Source of the DNA: Deltaproteobacteria bacterium
GTDB lineage: Bacteria > Myxococcota_A > Polyangia > Polyangiales > Polyangiaceae
Direction of reading: 5' to 3'
Length of the DNA stretch: 64,000 nt
Assembly: GCA_003235365.1 (NCBI GenBank)
Contig: QJWJ01000049.1
Location: forward strand, 44,507 to 108,506
Shown: positions 50,738 to 58,939 of the stretch, in pieces
Layout: each line of letters opens with the position of its first letter
How positions within the stretch are numbered: position 1 is the stretch's first letter
Notes under the pieces: model-generated
Told to the model about the DNA's origin: nothing
Database searches by the model: none
What the model saw: the letters and a program-made list of their open reading frames with translations, nothing else
Translations under genes and position numbers: made by a program

Positions 50738-51349
50738 ATGGAACCCGATGAATTCGACGCAGAGCTTGCCGAGCTAGAAACGCGACTGGAGCGCCTGCGC
50801 TCGTTGTACGAGCAGTACTTTCTCGGGATCGAGCGCATCGAGCCGTCGGTTGCACGCAAAGACGTCGACCGCCGTTTCTGGCAAATCCGACGCGTCAAGG
50901 TGCGCAACACCGCGCGCCGCTTCAAACTGCAAACACTGCTTCAGCGCTACACGACCTTGCAACAGCACTGGGGCAAGATCTGCCGGCAAATCGAGGCCGG
51001 TACGTACGTTCGCCACCTCGCCAAGGCCCGTCGTCGCGAAGAACAGTTCAAGGCGCAGCGCCCCAAGACAGTCCAGCCACCAGCACCCGACGTCTCGAGC
51101 GCGAGACCGACGCGCAAAGCCGACAAGGACGACTTTCAGCGCCGCATCGAGAAGCTGCACGCCGATCTGTCTCGCGCTCAAGAGCGCCTCAGCCCCGGCA
51201 CGAAGCCGGTCAGCGTCAAAGCCCTCGCGGAATCGCTGCGCATGACCGAAGCCAAGCTGCGCCACAAGTACGCCGGAAAGAAGGTCGACTTCGAGGTTGT
51301 CGTGCAAGACAACCGCGCCGCAATCCGACCCATCATCCGCAAGCGCTGA
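50738..51349 (+). CDS. Helical protein related to Myxococcus MXAN_5187 C-terminal domain
   Basis: A 203-residue cytoplasmic protein. Residues ~1-95 (ELAELETRLERLRSLYEQYF, LGIERIEPSVARKDVDRRF, IRNTARRFKLQ-type helix, QHWGKICRQIEAGTYVRHLA) match, from memory, the domain named after the C-terminus of Myxococcus xanthus MXAN_5187, which is found widely in Myxococcota. A Pro-rich spacer (~105-125) follows, then a second basic helical part (FQRRIEKLHADLSRAQERLS) and a small C-terminal domain with AKLRHKYAGKKVDFEVVV. The molecular role is unknown; the domain occurs with signalling or motility proteins. It is the second gene of a run starting with the LamG-type lipoprotein. The ATG at 50738 is preceded by no strong ribosome-binding site. 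Confidence 0.7.
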   Translation: MEPDEFDAELAELETRLERLRSLYEQYFLGIERIEPSVARKDVDRRFWQIRRVKVRNTARRFKLQTLLQRYTTLQQHWGKICRQIEAGTYVRHLAKARRREEQFKAQRPKTVQPPAPDVSSARPTRKADKDDFQRRIEKLHADLSRAQERLSPGTKPVSVKALAESLRMTEAKLRHKYAGKKVDFEVVVQDNRAAIRPIIRKR

Positions 51350-51477
51350 CGTCGACCCACGTGCATCCGGGGCACTGGCGCGCAGCGACGCGAACCGCCG
51401 GGGCGGACGGCACACTCCGAGGGCCGAGATTCGACCGGATGTCGGGAGAGTCCAGTTGTCGGATGGATCAGGTGGCG

Positions 51478-51744
51478 TCAGCGAATTTCCGCCGGGACGC
51501 TCGCACCGCGTTGACGCGCCGCCGCTGCGGGCTGCTCGTCTTGGCAGTAGCGAATCGCGCAAGAACCGCGCCCAGCATCGCGCATGCGAGTGCACAAGCT
51601 GGCCAGGTCCTCGTCCGCGTCGACGACTTCGCCCTCGATGGGCTCCATCGTCGATTGGTCGTACCGGCAGCGATCGAGAGCAACCCAAAGCCCCTTCAGC
51701 TGCTCGCTCTCGCAGATTTCAGGCCACGTCATACGTTCGCCCAT
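51478..51744 (-). CDS. Conserved small hypothetical protein
   Basis: An 88-residue acidic protein starting MGERMTWPEICESEQLKGLW, continuing VALDRCRYDQSTMEPIEGEV and a helix VDADEDLASLCTRMRDAG, then GSCAIRYCQDEQ. It has Cys at four to five positions. The pattern (E-I-C-E-S-E ... W-V-A-L-D-x-C-R-Y-D) looks like a small regulatory or metal-binding domain; I recall similar short proteins in myxobacterial genomes but no function. The ATG at 51744 has GAAAGGTG eight bases upstream, which decides the start over an open frame extending to 51837. It is on the opposite strand to its left neighbour, and the same strand as the kinase gene that begins 2.2 kb to the right. Confidence 0.55.
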   Translation of the reverse strand: MGERMTWPEICESEQLKGLWVALDRCRYDQSTMEPIEGEVVDADEDLASLCTRMRDAGRGSCAIRYCQDEQPAAAARQRGASVPAEIR

Positions 51745-52088
51745 AAACTCAACACCTTTCGAGGCGAGAAACCACGAGCCCGAACGCTCGTCGCACCGCG
51801 ACGGGTACGGCTGCCACACCACACACGTGGTCTGCACGGCTCGGGGTCATGCTTCTCTTCGAGGCGGGCCGGGGGGACGCGCCATCAATTTGCCAAAGCG
51901 ACTTCACGCTCAATCCGTAGGAATTGCTGCTCGTAAAGCTTCAAGACAAGCCTTCATCAAGCGATGTTGCTAACCATGGATCTAGACCCGGGGCCATTTC
52001 CGAGTCAAGTCCGTGACAAGCATGGGTCAGCTGGACAGCTCGACTGCAGACACAGCAGAAAGCTTGATAGCCCTGCAGTTCCGTACAG
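51745..52088 (-). other. Intergenic region between small protein and kinase gene 3' end
   Basis: 344 bases with no convincing frame. AGCTGGACAGCT (52028-52039, approximate) is a short inverted repeat 50 bases after the kinase stop and may form a weak terminator. The rest has unremarkable composition. Confidence 0.4.
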
Positions 52089-53909
52089 TTACTTGGCTTT
52101 GCAGGCGTTCACGACGGTGTCCAACGTGGGACTTCCGGCGTTCATTGATGAAGCGGCCGCGCGGATTTGGGACGCTTTTGCGCAGTTCCCCGCCTTGGTT
52201 TCGCGCTTAGCCTGCGCCGGGGCAGAAGCCTTTGCGCGTCTCGAACAGGCCGCTTTGGCCGCCGCGTCCGAGCAGGCCTGAAACTGGACGGCCGCGCTGA
52301 TGACGCTCCGCGACGCCAGGGCCGAGCACTTCTGGCAGGCGTCCGCCGGATTGGGAGCTGTGGTCGGTACTGGTGGCGTCACCGGCGGAGTCGGCGTCGT
52401 CTTGGGCGGCTTGTCCGGTGTCTTGGGGGGAGTCGGCGTCGACGGCTTGTCCCCGCCACCAGTCTTGGGGGGTGTGCTCGGCTGCTTCACCGTGCCCGAG
52501 CTGGTCTTGGTGTTCGACGACTCGTCTTTGTCCGTTTCGTCGTCGCCTTCGTCGCTGGGAGGGTCTTCACCGGGGTCGGGATCGACCGGCGCGATGGAAG
52601 CCGCCGGCGGCCCGGTATCGATCGGAAATGCCGAGGCACCGGGATCGGCCGAGTCACCGCCACCGCCGCTCAACGCCACGGCGATACCGCCGCCCAACAC
52701 GACCACCAAGCCGACCAGCCCGTAGATGAGCCCCTTGCCTCCGCCCTTGGACCCGGCGGGTTCACGTGGCGGCGGCGCTGGGACGGCCGCAGCAACGCCC
52801 GGGGGTGTCGGCAGCACCGCAGGCATCGCCGCGGTGGGCGCTGGCGCGGCCGTGCCGATGCCGAAGTCGGGAGCTGCCGCCATGGCCGCTGTCGCCTTCG
52901 ACGTATCGACGTTCGGCTCCAACCCGGGCACGACCGAACGCGTCGCGGCAGCGGCATCCGCTTTGTCCAACGCCGAGACGAACTCGGTCACGGTGTTGAA
53001 TCGTTCTTCGCGATCTTTGGCGAGTGCGCGAAGAATCGCGTCGCGCATGGCCTTCGGGATTTCGTGACTGAGCTCCAAGGTCTCGAACGGGCGGGGCTGC
53101 GACGTCATGTGCTCAGTCGCCCACTGCCACGGCGTCGTGGCATCGAAGGGCAACTTGCCGGTGAGCATCTCGTAGGCCATCACCGCCAGCGAGTAGATGT
53201 CGCTGCGCTTGTCGAGCGCCTTGCCGGTGAACTGCTCCGGGCTCATGTAGGGTGGTGTTCCGAGCACCATGCCCTGCTGCGTCAGTTTCGCTTCTTTCGC
53301 TGCGTCCGCCGATTCCGTGCGCGCCGCGATGCCGAAGTCGAGCAGCTTGACCACGTCGGGCACACCGGCACGTTCGACCAAGATCACGTTCTCGGGCTTC
53401 AAGTCGCGATGCACGATGCCTTGGCGATGCGCTTCTTCGAGCGATCCCGCGATCTGCTTGAGCAAGTGCTTGACGCGTTTGGGCTCGAGCGCGCCGTCTT
53501 CCTCGATCACCTTGTCGAGCGATTGGCCCGCCAGGTACTCCATCGCGATGTACAACGTGCCGTCGTCCATCGCGCCGAAGTCGTAAACCTTGATCGTGTT
53601 CGGGTGTTCGAGCTGCGCGACCGTGCCGCACTCGCGGTGAAAGCGCGCCGTCACGGACGGGTCTCGGGACAGCTCCGAGTGTAGTGTTTTGACCGCGACC
53701 TTGCGCACGGTCGTGCCCATTTGCTGCTCGGCTTCGTAAACGATGCCCATGCCGCCCTCACCAATCACGCCAGTGATGCGGTAGCGGCCCCCAACCATCT
53801 GCCCCACGCGAGGATCGTTGGCATCTTGATGCACCGCGATGGTGATGCCGCAGTTTGCGCAGAAGCGCGCGCCCTCCACGTTCTCGTGCCCACAAGCCTC
53901 ACAGTTCAT
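52089..53909 (-). CDS. Zinc-ribbon Ser/Thr protein kinase, membrane-anchored
   Basis: A 606-residue PknB-like kinase. Residues 3-20 are a zinc ribbon (CEACGHENVEGARFCANC). The kinase domain (~43-305) is complete: glycine loop GVIGEGGMGIVYEA, Lys74 in KVAVKTL, HRDLKPEN (Asp169), DFG (Asp191), activation segment GTPPYMSPEQF and a terminal RALAKDREERF. A disordered Ala/Pro-rich linker leads to one membrane helix (GLIYGLVGLVVVLGGGIAVAL, ~400-420). An extracytoplasmic Pro/Asp/Lys-rich stretch and a ~90-residue Cys-containing domain (ACQKCSALASRSV, NACKAK) follow. The zinc-ribbon-plus-kinase start is common in Myxococcota. It follows a lipoprotein gene by 52 bases and is the last gene of that run. 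A phosphothreonine-binding double-FHA protein lies 7 kb away. Confidence 0.94.
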   Translation of the reverse strand: MNCEACGHENVEGARFCANCGITIAVHQDANDPRVGQMVGGRYRITGVIGEGGMGIVYEAEQQMGTTVRKVAVKTLHSELSRDPSVTARFHRECGTVAQLEHPNTIKVYDFGAMDDGTLYIAMEYLAGQSLDKVIEEDGALEPKRVKHLLKQIAGSLEEAHRQGIVHRDLKPENVILVERAGVPDVVKLLDFGIAARTESADAAKEAKLTQQGMVLGTPPYMSPEQFTGKALDKRSDIYSLAVMAYEMLTGKLPFDATTPWQWATEHMTSQPRPFETLELSHEIPKAMRDAILRALAKDREERFNTVTEFVSALDKADAAAATRSVVPGLEPNVDTSKATAAMAAAPDFGIGTAAPAPTAAMPAVLPTPPGVAAAVPAPPPREPAGSKGGGKGLIYGLVGLVVVLGGGIAVALSGGGGDSADPGASAFPIDTGPPAASIAPVDPDPGEDPPSDEGDDETDKDESSNTKTSSGTVKQPSTPPKTGGGDKPSTPTPPKTPDKPPKTTPTPPVTPPVPTTAPNPADACQKCSALASRSVISAAVQFQACSDAAAKAACSRRAKASAPAQAKRETKAGNCAKASQIRAAASSMNAGSPTLDTVVNACKAK

Positions 53910-53961
53910 GCGGGGTTAGCGTGGCATGAAGCGACCGTGAAGCGCCACAGTTTGTGCGGGC

Positions 53962-54750
53962 TTACAGGGCGGCTGGCTGTGGTGCTTCAGCCGCCGAGCT
54001 GCTCGGCATCGGTTGCGCGGCGGGTGGCTGCGCCGCAGGCGGCTCGGCTGCAGGTGTAGTGTCGCCTGCCACCACCGGCGGCCAATCGACCTCGGTCTCC
54101 TCGCCGGTAGCCCTGTCGATGATCCGAGCACTGGTCGCTCGCTCGCTGGCGGGAACGCGGAGCGTGCGACTGACCTGCGCGGCCGCCGCGAGGCTGACCG
54201 GAGCATGCAAAGGTATGACATCTCCGTGCGGCTCTTCGGCGCCGAGCAACGGAAAGTCGAAACGCACTCGGTCAATCAGCTCGGGCCCAATCCAAAGCTC
54301 GAACGCAAAGCGTCCCATGGTGCGCTGGGTCGTCACCGGTTTACCCGTCGTGACCGCACGCACCGCGACGACGTGGATGGTGCCCTTGTCGTACTGCACG
54401 TCCAGTTCGTAGTGGTGACGGGTGGTCAGCGGAGCCGGATCGGGCAGCGCGATGATCGGAGACTCGGCGTCGGACGGCCCAGCAACGGCGCCGGTCTGCT
54501 GGGCTTGATTCTTGTTTTTTTGGGGTGGCGTCCGTTTGGCGTCATCAGTCGTCGCCGTCACCGGATCCGACTTCGGTGCGACGGGCGGTTTGCCTGTATT
54601 ACCCTCAGCAAACGAAACGGGGGCGACCACGCTCGCGTGGCCGTCGTTCGTTTGGTACTGGGCGGCGCCGCATGCCGACACGACGCAAAGCAGCAATGTC
54701 GACCCAGCGCGGAGCTCGATTGCCCGGCGGCGTGACTTCAGTGGTCGCAA
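53962..54750 (-). CDS. Lipoprotein upstream of the Ser/Thr kinase
   Basis: A 262-residue predicted lipoprotein. A basic start and hydrophobic segment (GSTLLLCVVSACGAA) give a lipobox near residue 27. A Lys/Ala/Thr-rich linker with Pro-rich patches (~30-110) follows. Residues ~110-215 are a beta-rich domain of unknown family: HHYELDVQYDKGTIHVVAVR, GRFAFELWIGPELIDRVRF, FPLLGAEEPHGDVIPLHAP. The tail is Pro/Ala-rich (PPAAQPPAAQPMPSSSAAE). It begins 13 bases after the stop of the 120-residue helical protein and ends 52 bases before the kinase start, so these three genes form an apparent operon. It may act as a cell-surface sensor or ligand for the kinase's extracytoplasmic domain; this is speculation. 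Confidence 0.75.
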   Translation of the reverse strand: MRPLKSRRRAIELRAGSTLLLCVVSACGAAQYQTNDGHASVVAPVSFAEGNTGKPPVAPKSDPVTATTDDAKRTPPQKNKNQAQQTGAVAGPSDAESPIIALPDPAPLTTRHHYELDVQYDKGTIHVVAVRAVTTGKPVTTQRTMGRFAFELWIGPELIDRVRFDFPLLGAEEPHGDVIPLHAPVSLAAAAQVSRTLRVPASERATSARIIDRATGEETEVDWPPVVAGDTTPAAEPPAAQPPAAQPMPSSSAAEAPQPAAL

Positions 54751-54763
54751 CGTGCCCGCCTAA

Positions 54764-55126
54764 TCAACCTTCGTCATCCGCCTCGGCGCTGCCAGTGGCG
54801 CGCTGAACCAACCGATGCAGTACGGGATCGGCATCGAGCTGCTCGCGCAACTGTTCGCGGAGCATCTGCAGGTGCTCCGCGTCGAGTGCGCCCTGGAGAT
54901 GGCTCACCGCGTTGTCGACCCGCCGATCCAAATACTCGTCACGCGTCAGCTCTCCGCGCTGCAGCGCCGCCAGATCGGCGTCACCCGTCGCGGCCACATC
55001 CTTGGACGGGGCACCGACACTGAAGTCCGCACCGGTCCGTTGAGTGGACCCGGCCGCACCCGGCGCCACGCCGTCGCCGCCAACTTTGGGAGGGCCGCCG
55101 CCTCCGCCGATGCCGTCAATACCCAT
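54764..55126 (-). CDS. Small protein with disordered Gly-rich N-terminus and helical C-terminus
   Basis: A 120-residue protein starting MGIDGIGGGGGPPKVGGDGV: the first ~50 residues are Gly/Ala/Pro-rich and probably disordered. Residues ~55-115 form a compact acidic helical domain (ADLAALQRGELTRDEYLDRR, VDNAVSHLQGALDAEHLQML, REQLREQLDADPVLHRLVQR). The helical part has a domain-like pattern with conserved-looking G-E-L-T-x-x-E-Y-L-D, and is probably recurrent in myxobacteria; no function is known to me. No signal peptide or membrane segment is present. GGAGG at the proper distance from the ATG at 55126 decides the start, over an ATG 24 bases upstream. It is 13 bases from the following lipoprotein gene. 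Confidence 0.7.
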   Translation of the reverse strand: MGIDGIGGGGGPPKVGGDGVAPGAAGSTQRTGADFSVGAPSKDVAATGDADLAALQRGELTRDEYLDRRVDNAVSHLQGALDAEHLQMLREQLREQLDADPVLHRLVQRATGSAEADDEG

Positions 55127-55311
55127 GTCTGCCTCCGAGTGTAGCCACAAACCTCACCAAATGAGCCAACCCAATCGCGCAATGTCGGTGCCGCTGGCAA
55201 CTCGGTGCGGCTCGGTCCGCGACGCGCAGCGCACGCCGCCGCACCGCGGCGCGCTCGGCCCCTGTCGCTCGCCCCAGTGCCGGCGCACCGTTCGGTGCCC
55301 AACACGGCTGC

Positions 55312-55776
55312 TCAGCGCAAGTTGCCGATCGCATTCTTGGCGCTTTCGTGGCGGGCCTTGAGCACGTTGGAAACGGCCTGGTAGTTGCGTGTCTCCTCCT
55401 GAATGCGCTGCTGCAGACCGAGGTAATACAGTGAGTCTTCGGTCTGTCGGGCCAGCGCCCCCTCCAGCGAGCCTTCACCGGAAGAAAGCGACTGGGTCGG
55501 CGCCCCGGTGGCGCTCGTGGAGGGTCCCGCCGATGGCCCGACGCCACCCACCGAATTGAGAGAGAATCCAGGTCCGCTCTCCCCCCGCACCGCGGCGACC
55601 ACCTCGGGACCGCCGGGAAGCCGCGACGCCGCCGCTTCGGCCCCAGAAACCACTGCGTTCTTGCCGGTTTGAACCAAAGTTCGAAACGGCCGCGCCGGTG
55701 CCGGCGTGGTGCGGTAGGCCGTGGCTCGCACGGAAACGTTGTTGGAAGGGCCGGCGTTGTCGATTCGAGTTGTCAT
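55312..55776 (-). CDS. Small protein with disordered N-terminus and C-terminal helix pair
   Basis: A 154-residue protein without signal peptide. Residues 1-100 are Ser/Thr/Gly/Ala-rich and disordered (TTPAPARPFRTLV, GPSAGPSTSATGA). The last ~50 residues form amphipathic helices: LARQTEDSLYYLGLQQRIQE, then ETRNYQAVSNVLKARHESAK, NAIGNLR. The C-terminal helix pair recalls small rod/needle-type or export-associated subunits, in which a conserved C-terminal helix ends in N-A-I-x-N-I/L-R; this is only an analogy. AAGGAG seven bases before the ATG at 55776 decides the start; the in-frame ATG 57 bases upstream is unsupported. It lies between the envC-like gene (117 bases) and the 120-residue protein (185 bases). 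Confidence 0.72.
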   Translation of the reverse strand: MTTRIDNAGPSNNVSVRATAYRTTPAPARPFRTLVQTGKNAVVSGAEAAASRLPGGPEVVAAVRGESGPGFSLNSVGGVGPSAGPSTSATGAPTQSLSSGEGSLEGALARQTEDSLYYLGLQQRIQEETRNYQAVSNVLKARHESAKNAIGNLR

Positions 55777-55893
55777 GAATGAGCTCCTTGTCGTGTGCAG
55801 CTCGTTCGCCCCGAGCTTCAACCGGTTGCTCACTTTTTTCGAATCGCCCCTCTTTCGAATCGGCGGAGCGTGGGCGGGACACGGCGGCGCCGC

Positions 55894-56847
55894 TCAGATC
55901 CCGAACCATTCCGCGGGCAAGAGGTTGCGGCCGTCGTGCCGGACCTCGAAGTCGAGACGCGCGCGCCCGGATGCCTCGCTGCCCAATTCGCCGAGTTCGG
56001 CCCCCGCAGCAACGCGATCACCGACGCTGACCATCACGCGGGTCAGGTTGCCGGTCACCGTCGAGTAGCCCGACCCATGATCGATGATCACGACCCGGGT
56101 CCCGCCGTCGTAGTCACCCACCAACACCACCCGGCCCTTGAACACGCTGCGCGCCACCGTGCCGAGCTCCATGAGCATGCTGACTCGGGGTCCATGGGTC
56201 CCGTTGGGTTCCAGCTCTCGCACCTCGGCGCGACCTTCGACGGGAAACGGCAAATGCCCTTTGAGCTCAGCAAACGACGCCACGCCGTCCGCTTCGCTGT
56301 TCGAGACGTACACCGCCGTGTGCTGGCTCGACTTGCCGTTCGAGGCAAAAGCGCGTTGGTAGGCGGCTTCGCGCTCTTTGGCCGCGACGATGGCGTCGCG
56401 GGTGCGCTGATAATCGGTCGCACGACGCACCAACGTTTCGCGCCGTTCACGCCACTCACGCAGGGCATTTCGCACTGACGTGGCCTCGGTATCCAACTGC
56501 GCGACCTTCGCCAAATCGCGAGCCAGCGCCCGGCGCAGTGACTCGACGCGGTTGGCGTGGGACACGAAGCTCGAAAAGCCGTCGCTCAGTGGCAACAGCC
56601 CCAACTTGACGAGGCGTACGTAAGCTCGACCGCGCAACGCCGAACGACGCAGCAGCTGTTCCTTCTCGTTCGAGAGTAGCTGCAGGTGGCGCACGGTTTC
56701 CTCTTCGCTCAGGTCGGCCTGCACGGCGGCCATCTCCGGCGGAACCGGAACGACGGCATCATCGCTCGCCGACCGCGGTTCGCCGTTCGCTACCGCGGCC
56801 AGACCGAACACGGCGGCAAACAGCACCCCGGGGCGCCAACGGCTCAT
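55894..56847 (-). CDS. EnvC-like murein hydrolase activator with degenerate LytM domain
   Basis: A 317-residue secreted protein: signal peptide RPGVLFAAVFGLAAVANG; residues ~40-190 a charged coiled coil (LSEEETVRHLQLLSNEKEQL, RRALARDLAKVAQLDTEATS); residues ~200-317 a LytM/M23 domain (PFPVEGRAEVRELEPNG, FKGRVVLVGDYDGGTRVVII, DHGSGYSTVTGNL, VGDRVAAGAELGELGSEA, ARLDFEVRHDGRNLLPAEWF). Active M23 enzymes have H-x3-D and H-x-H zinc ligands; here the second reads L-x-F-x-V in RLDFEV and the tip reads TGNL where active enzymes have Y-x-H-L, so it should not hydrolyse peptidoglycan. This is the EnvC pattern: a coiled coil that binds FtsX and a degenerate LytM that activates amidases. It starts inside the ftsX stop codon (ATGA), directly linking them. 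Confidence 0.9.
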   Translation of the reverse strand: MSRWRPGVLFAAVFGLAAVANGEPRSASDDAVVPVPPEMAAVQADLSEEETVRHLQLLSNEKEQLLRRSALRGRAYVRLVKLGLLPLSDGFSSFVSHANRVESLRRALARDLAKVAQLDTEATSVRNALREWRERRETLVRRATDYQRTRDAIVAAKEREAAYQRAFASNGKSSQHTAVYVSNSEADGVASFAELKGHLPFPVEGRAEVRELEPNGTHGPRVSMLMELGTVARSVFKGRVVLVGDYDGGTRVVIIDHGSGYSTVTGNLTRVMVSVGDRVAAGAELGELGSEASGRARLDFEVRHDGRNLLPAEWFGI

Positions 56848-57713
56848 GCGGTAAACGCTTTCCTCAGGCTCAGGTAGGCGGCGACGCAACCGAGCACGCC
56901 TCCCATGGCAATCAAGCCCAGGTTCATCAGCAGCGGCAAGAACCGCGGCTCGACCCCGAGCAAGAGCATCAGCTCCGAGTCGAAACGACTCGTCAGAAAG
57001 CTGAACACGAACGCGCACAGGACGAGCGCGCCCAGCGCTCCGAGCGCGCCTTGCACCGCACCTTCCAGCAAGAACGGTCGGCGCACGTACTCACTGGTCG
57101 CACCGACGATGCGCAGCACCTCGACTTCATCGCGGCGTCGTTCGAGCATCAACTTGGTGGTGGACGACACCACCGTAGCAACGGCCAAGAACACCACGAA
57201 GGTCAGACACAGCGCGACCAGGTTGGCAGCGCTGACGAAGCGCGACACGCGCGCCGTCCAGCTCGCATACGTCTCGACCGACTCGATGCTCGGCAGGGCT
57301 TGCAGTTGCTTGACGACCACCGCCACGCGGTCGGCGCTGACCCCTTCGGCCAACTCGATCTCCAGCGACGCCGGAAAAGCGGCACTCGGCAGGCTCTCCA
57401 ACAACGACGTCGGGGACGCCTGAAGCATCTCGGAGCGAGCGGTCTCCGACGCCAAATGCCGAACAGAAGCGACGCCTTGGGTGGCGCGCAGAGCCTTGAC
57501 CACTTCGGAAACGTCGATCGGCGTCGCGTCGGCTCGAAGGTACGCAGACAGCTGACCCGCTGTCTGCCAGCGCTGCTCGAGTCTGCCGAGATTGGTGACG
57601 ATGAGCAGGGCAAAGGCCAAACACAAGAACGCCACCGAAGTGCTCAACACGCTGATGGCGTGGGCCTTCCACTCGCTCTTCGCGCCTCGCCACGCACGCT
57701 GTACCGCTCTCAC
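56844..57713 (-). CDS. ftsX: Cell-division ABC transporter permease FtsX
   Basis: A 289-residue FtsX. An N-terminal helix (ISVLSTSVAFLCLAFALLIV, ~19-38) is followed by a ~120-residue periplasmic domain (LSAYLRADATPIDVSEVVKA, FPASLEIELAEGVSADRVAV) and three C-terminal helices, with the characteristic LMLERRRDEVEVLRIVGAT cytoplasmic motif. FtsX with FtsE transmits ATP hydrolysis across the membrane to EnvC-type activators to control septal amidases. The start is GTG at 57711-57713, supported by GGGAG eight bases upstream; it lies 37 bases after the ftsE stop, and a longer frame to 57830 overlaps ftsE. The stop TGA overlaps the envC-like ATG (ATGA). The order ftsE-ftsX-envC-like is compact and functionally coherent. 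Confidence 0.92.
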   Translation of the reverse strand: MRAVQRAWRGAKSEWKAHAISVLSTSVAFLCLAFALLIVTNLGRLEQRWQTAGQLSAYLRADATPIDVSEVVKALRATQGVASVRHLASETARSEMLQASPTSLLESLPSAAFPASLEIELAEGVSADRVAVVVKQLQALPSIESVETYASWTARVSRFVSAANLVALCLTFVVFLAVATVVSSTTKLMLERRRDEVEVLRIVGATSEYVRRPFLLEGAVQGALGALGALVLCAFVFSFLTSRFDSELMLLLGVEPRFLPLLMNLGLIAMGGVLGCVAAYLSLRKAFTA

Positions 57714-57750
57714 GCCATGTCTCCCAAGGATCGCTTCAACCAGGTCGCCA

Positions 57751-58515
57751 TCACGCAACCGTCCGCAAACCATCCGGCACGTCGGTGGCTTTCCCTTCGT
57801 CCAGCACGACGACACGTCGCGGACGAACATCCAACAACGTGCGATCGTGCGTCGCGAAGATCACGCTGACGCCGGTTTGGTTGATGTCCTCGAACAATTC
57901 GAGCACATCCAGCGCCAACTGGGGGTCGAGATTTCCCGTCGGTTCGTCGGCGAGCACCAGCGCCGGTTCGGCGACGATGGCCCGGGCTATCGCGGCGCGT
58001 TGTTTCTCCCCCCCTGACAAGACCGATGCGGGATCACCACCGCGGCCACCCAAGCCAACCTGCTCGAGCACTTCTCCCACGCGGCTGGCGATCGTCTTTC
58101 GCGGCAAACCGAGGATCTGCAGCGGCACAGCGACGTTTTCCGAGACCGTCCAATTGGCGACGAGCCGAAAGTCCTGAAATACGATGCCGATGTTGCGTCG
58201 CAAATAGGGCACCGACTGTTCGCGCAGCCGGCTCACGTCGCGACCCATGAACAGGATGCGTCCGGCATCGGCTTCTTCAGCGCCGTAGATCAACTCGAGC
58301 AACGTGCTCTTGCCGGCGCCAGAAGGGCCAGTGAAGAACACCAGCTCCCCCCGTTCGATGATCAAGTTCAGATCGCGCAGCACGCTGCGATGCGTTCCAA
58401 AGGTCTTGTGCACGTGCTCGAAGACCAGCAGAGGGCGGTCCGCTGCGCTGGCGTCGAAGCGCCGACCCGGCCTCAAGAAGGGCCGAAACGCCGTGATACG
58501 GGAACCAAAACCCAT
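57751..58515 (-). CDS. ftsE: Cell-division ABC transporter ATP-binding protein FtsE
   Basis: A 254-residue ABC ATPase: Walker A GPSGAGKSTLLELIYG, Q-loop VFQDFRLVANWTV, signature LSGGEKQRAAIARAIV, Walker B LVLADEPTGNLDP, H-loop FATHDRTLL. The conserved core starts LLVFEHVHKTFG; a 28-residue N-terminal extension (MGFGSRITAFRPFLRPGRRF...) precedes it, longer than the E. coli protein (222 residues). FtsE drives FtsX-dependent amidase activation during septation. The ATG at 58515 was chosen as the first Met that does not run into Arg-rich upstream sequence; an ATG 60 bases further upstream is an alternative, and neither has a strong ribosome-binding site. First gene of the ftsE-ftsX-envC-like operon. 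Confidence 0.94.
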   Translation of the reverse strand: MGFGSRITAFRPFLRPGRRFDASAADRPLLVFEHVHKTFGTHRSVLRDLNLIIERGELVFFTGPSGAGKSTLLELIYGAEEADAGRILFMGRDVSRLREQSVPYLRRNIGIVFQDFRLVANWTVSENVAVPLQILGLPRKTIASRVGEVLEQVGLGGRGGDPASVLSGGEKQRAAIARAIVAEPALVLADEPTGNLDPQLALDVLELFEDINQTGVSVIFATHDRTLLDVRPRRVVVLDEGKATDVPDGLRTVA

Positions 58516-58939
58516 AGCACTGCGGGGTATCAACGAGCGTCTGTCGGGGACAACTTTTTGCCCACGCCGAGCCATGGCAGGGCAGCGAGGGAAACCGCGC
58601 AGTCGCCAGCGCTGGGGTGGCGGATATGACGCGGAAAGCCCAATCATCGAGGATTCTCGGCGCTGGGGCCGAGTGAGCGGGTCTGCAGCGAAGTTGGATG
58701 TCGGCGACCGCCCTACGTGTAACCAAACCCACTCCATCTCGATGCTCATCCCACGCGATGGGGCGCGGTTGAAACAGGTCGAGGTCTACCCGCGTGGTGA
58801 CCGGGTAGCGGGTGTGGCGGGAGGTAACGACGAGCCAGGCGAACGCTTCGTTGAACCGCCGTTTCAATGCCCCGACTCGACGCGCCAAAGCCAACAACTG
58901 ATCATCGCTCCGCGATGCGACAATGCTAGGCTCGACGCC
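58516..58939 (+). other. Divergent intergenic region between ftsE and PilZ gene
   Basis: 424 bases. It must contain the ftsEX promoter (leftward) and the PilZ-gene promoter (rightward). CTCGG-N8-CCGAG around 58659-58676 is a modest inverted repeat. Long open frames across it are Arg-rich and not supported. No clear promoter consensus was identified by eye. Confidence 0.45.

Noticed and set aside
52167..53684. 505-codon plus-strand frame opposite the kinase
   Set aside because: It mirrors the GC-rich kinase gene, translates to Arg/Gly/His-rich sequence and has no domain.
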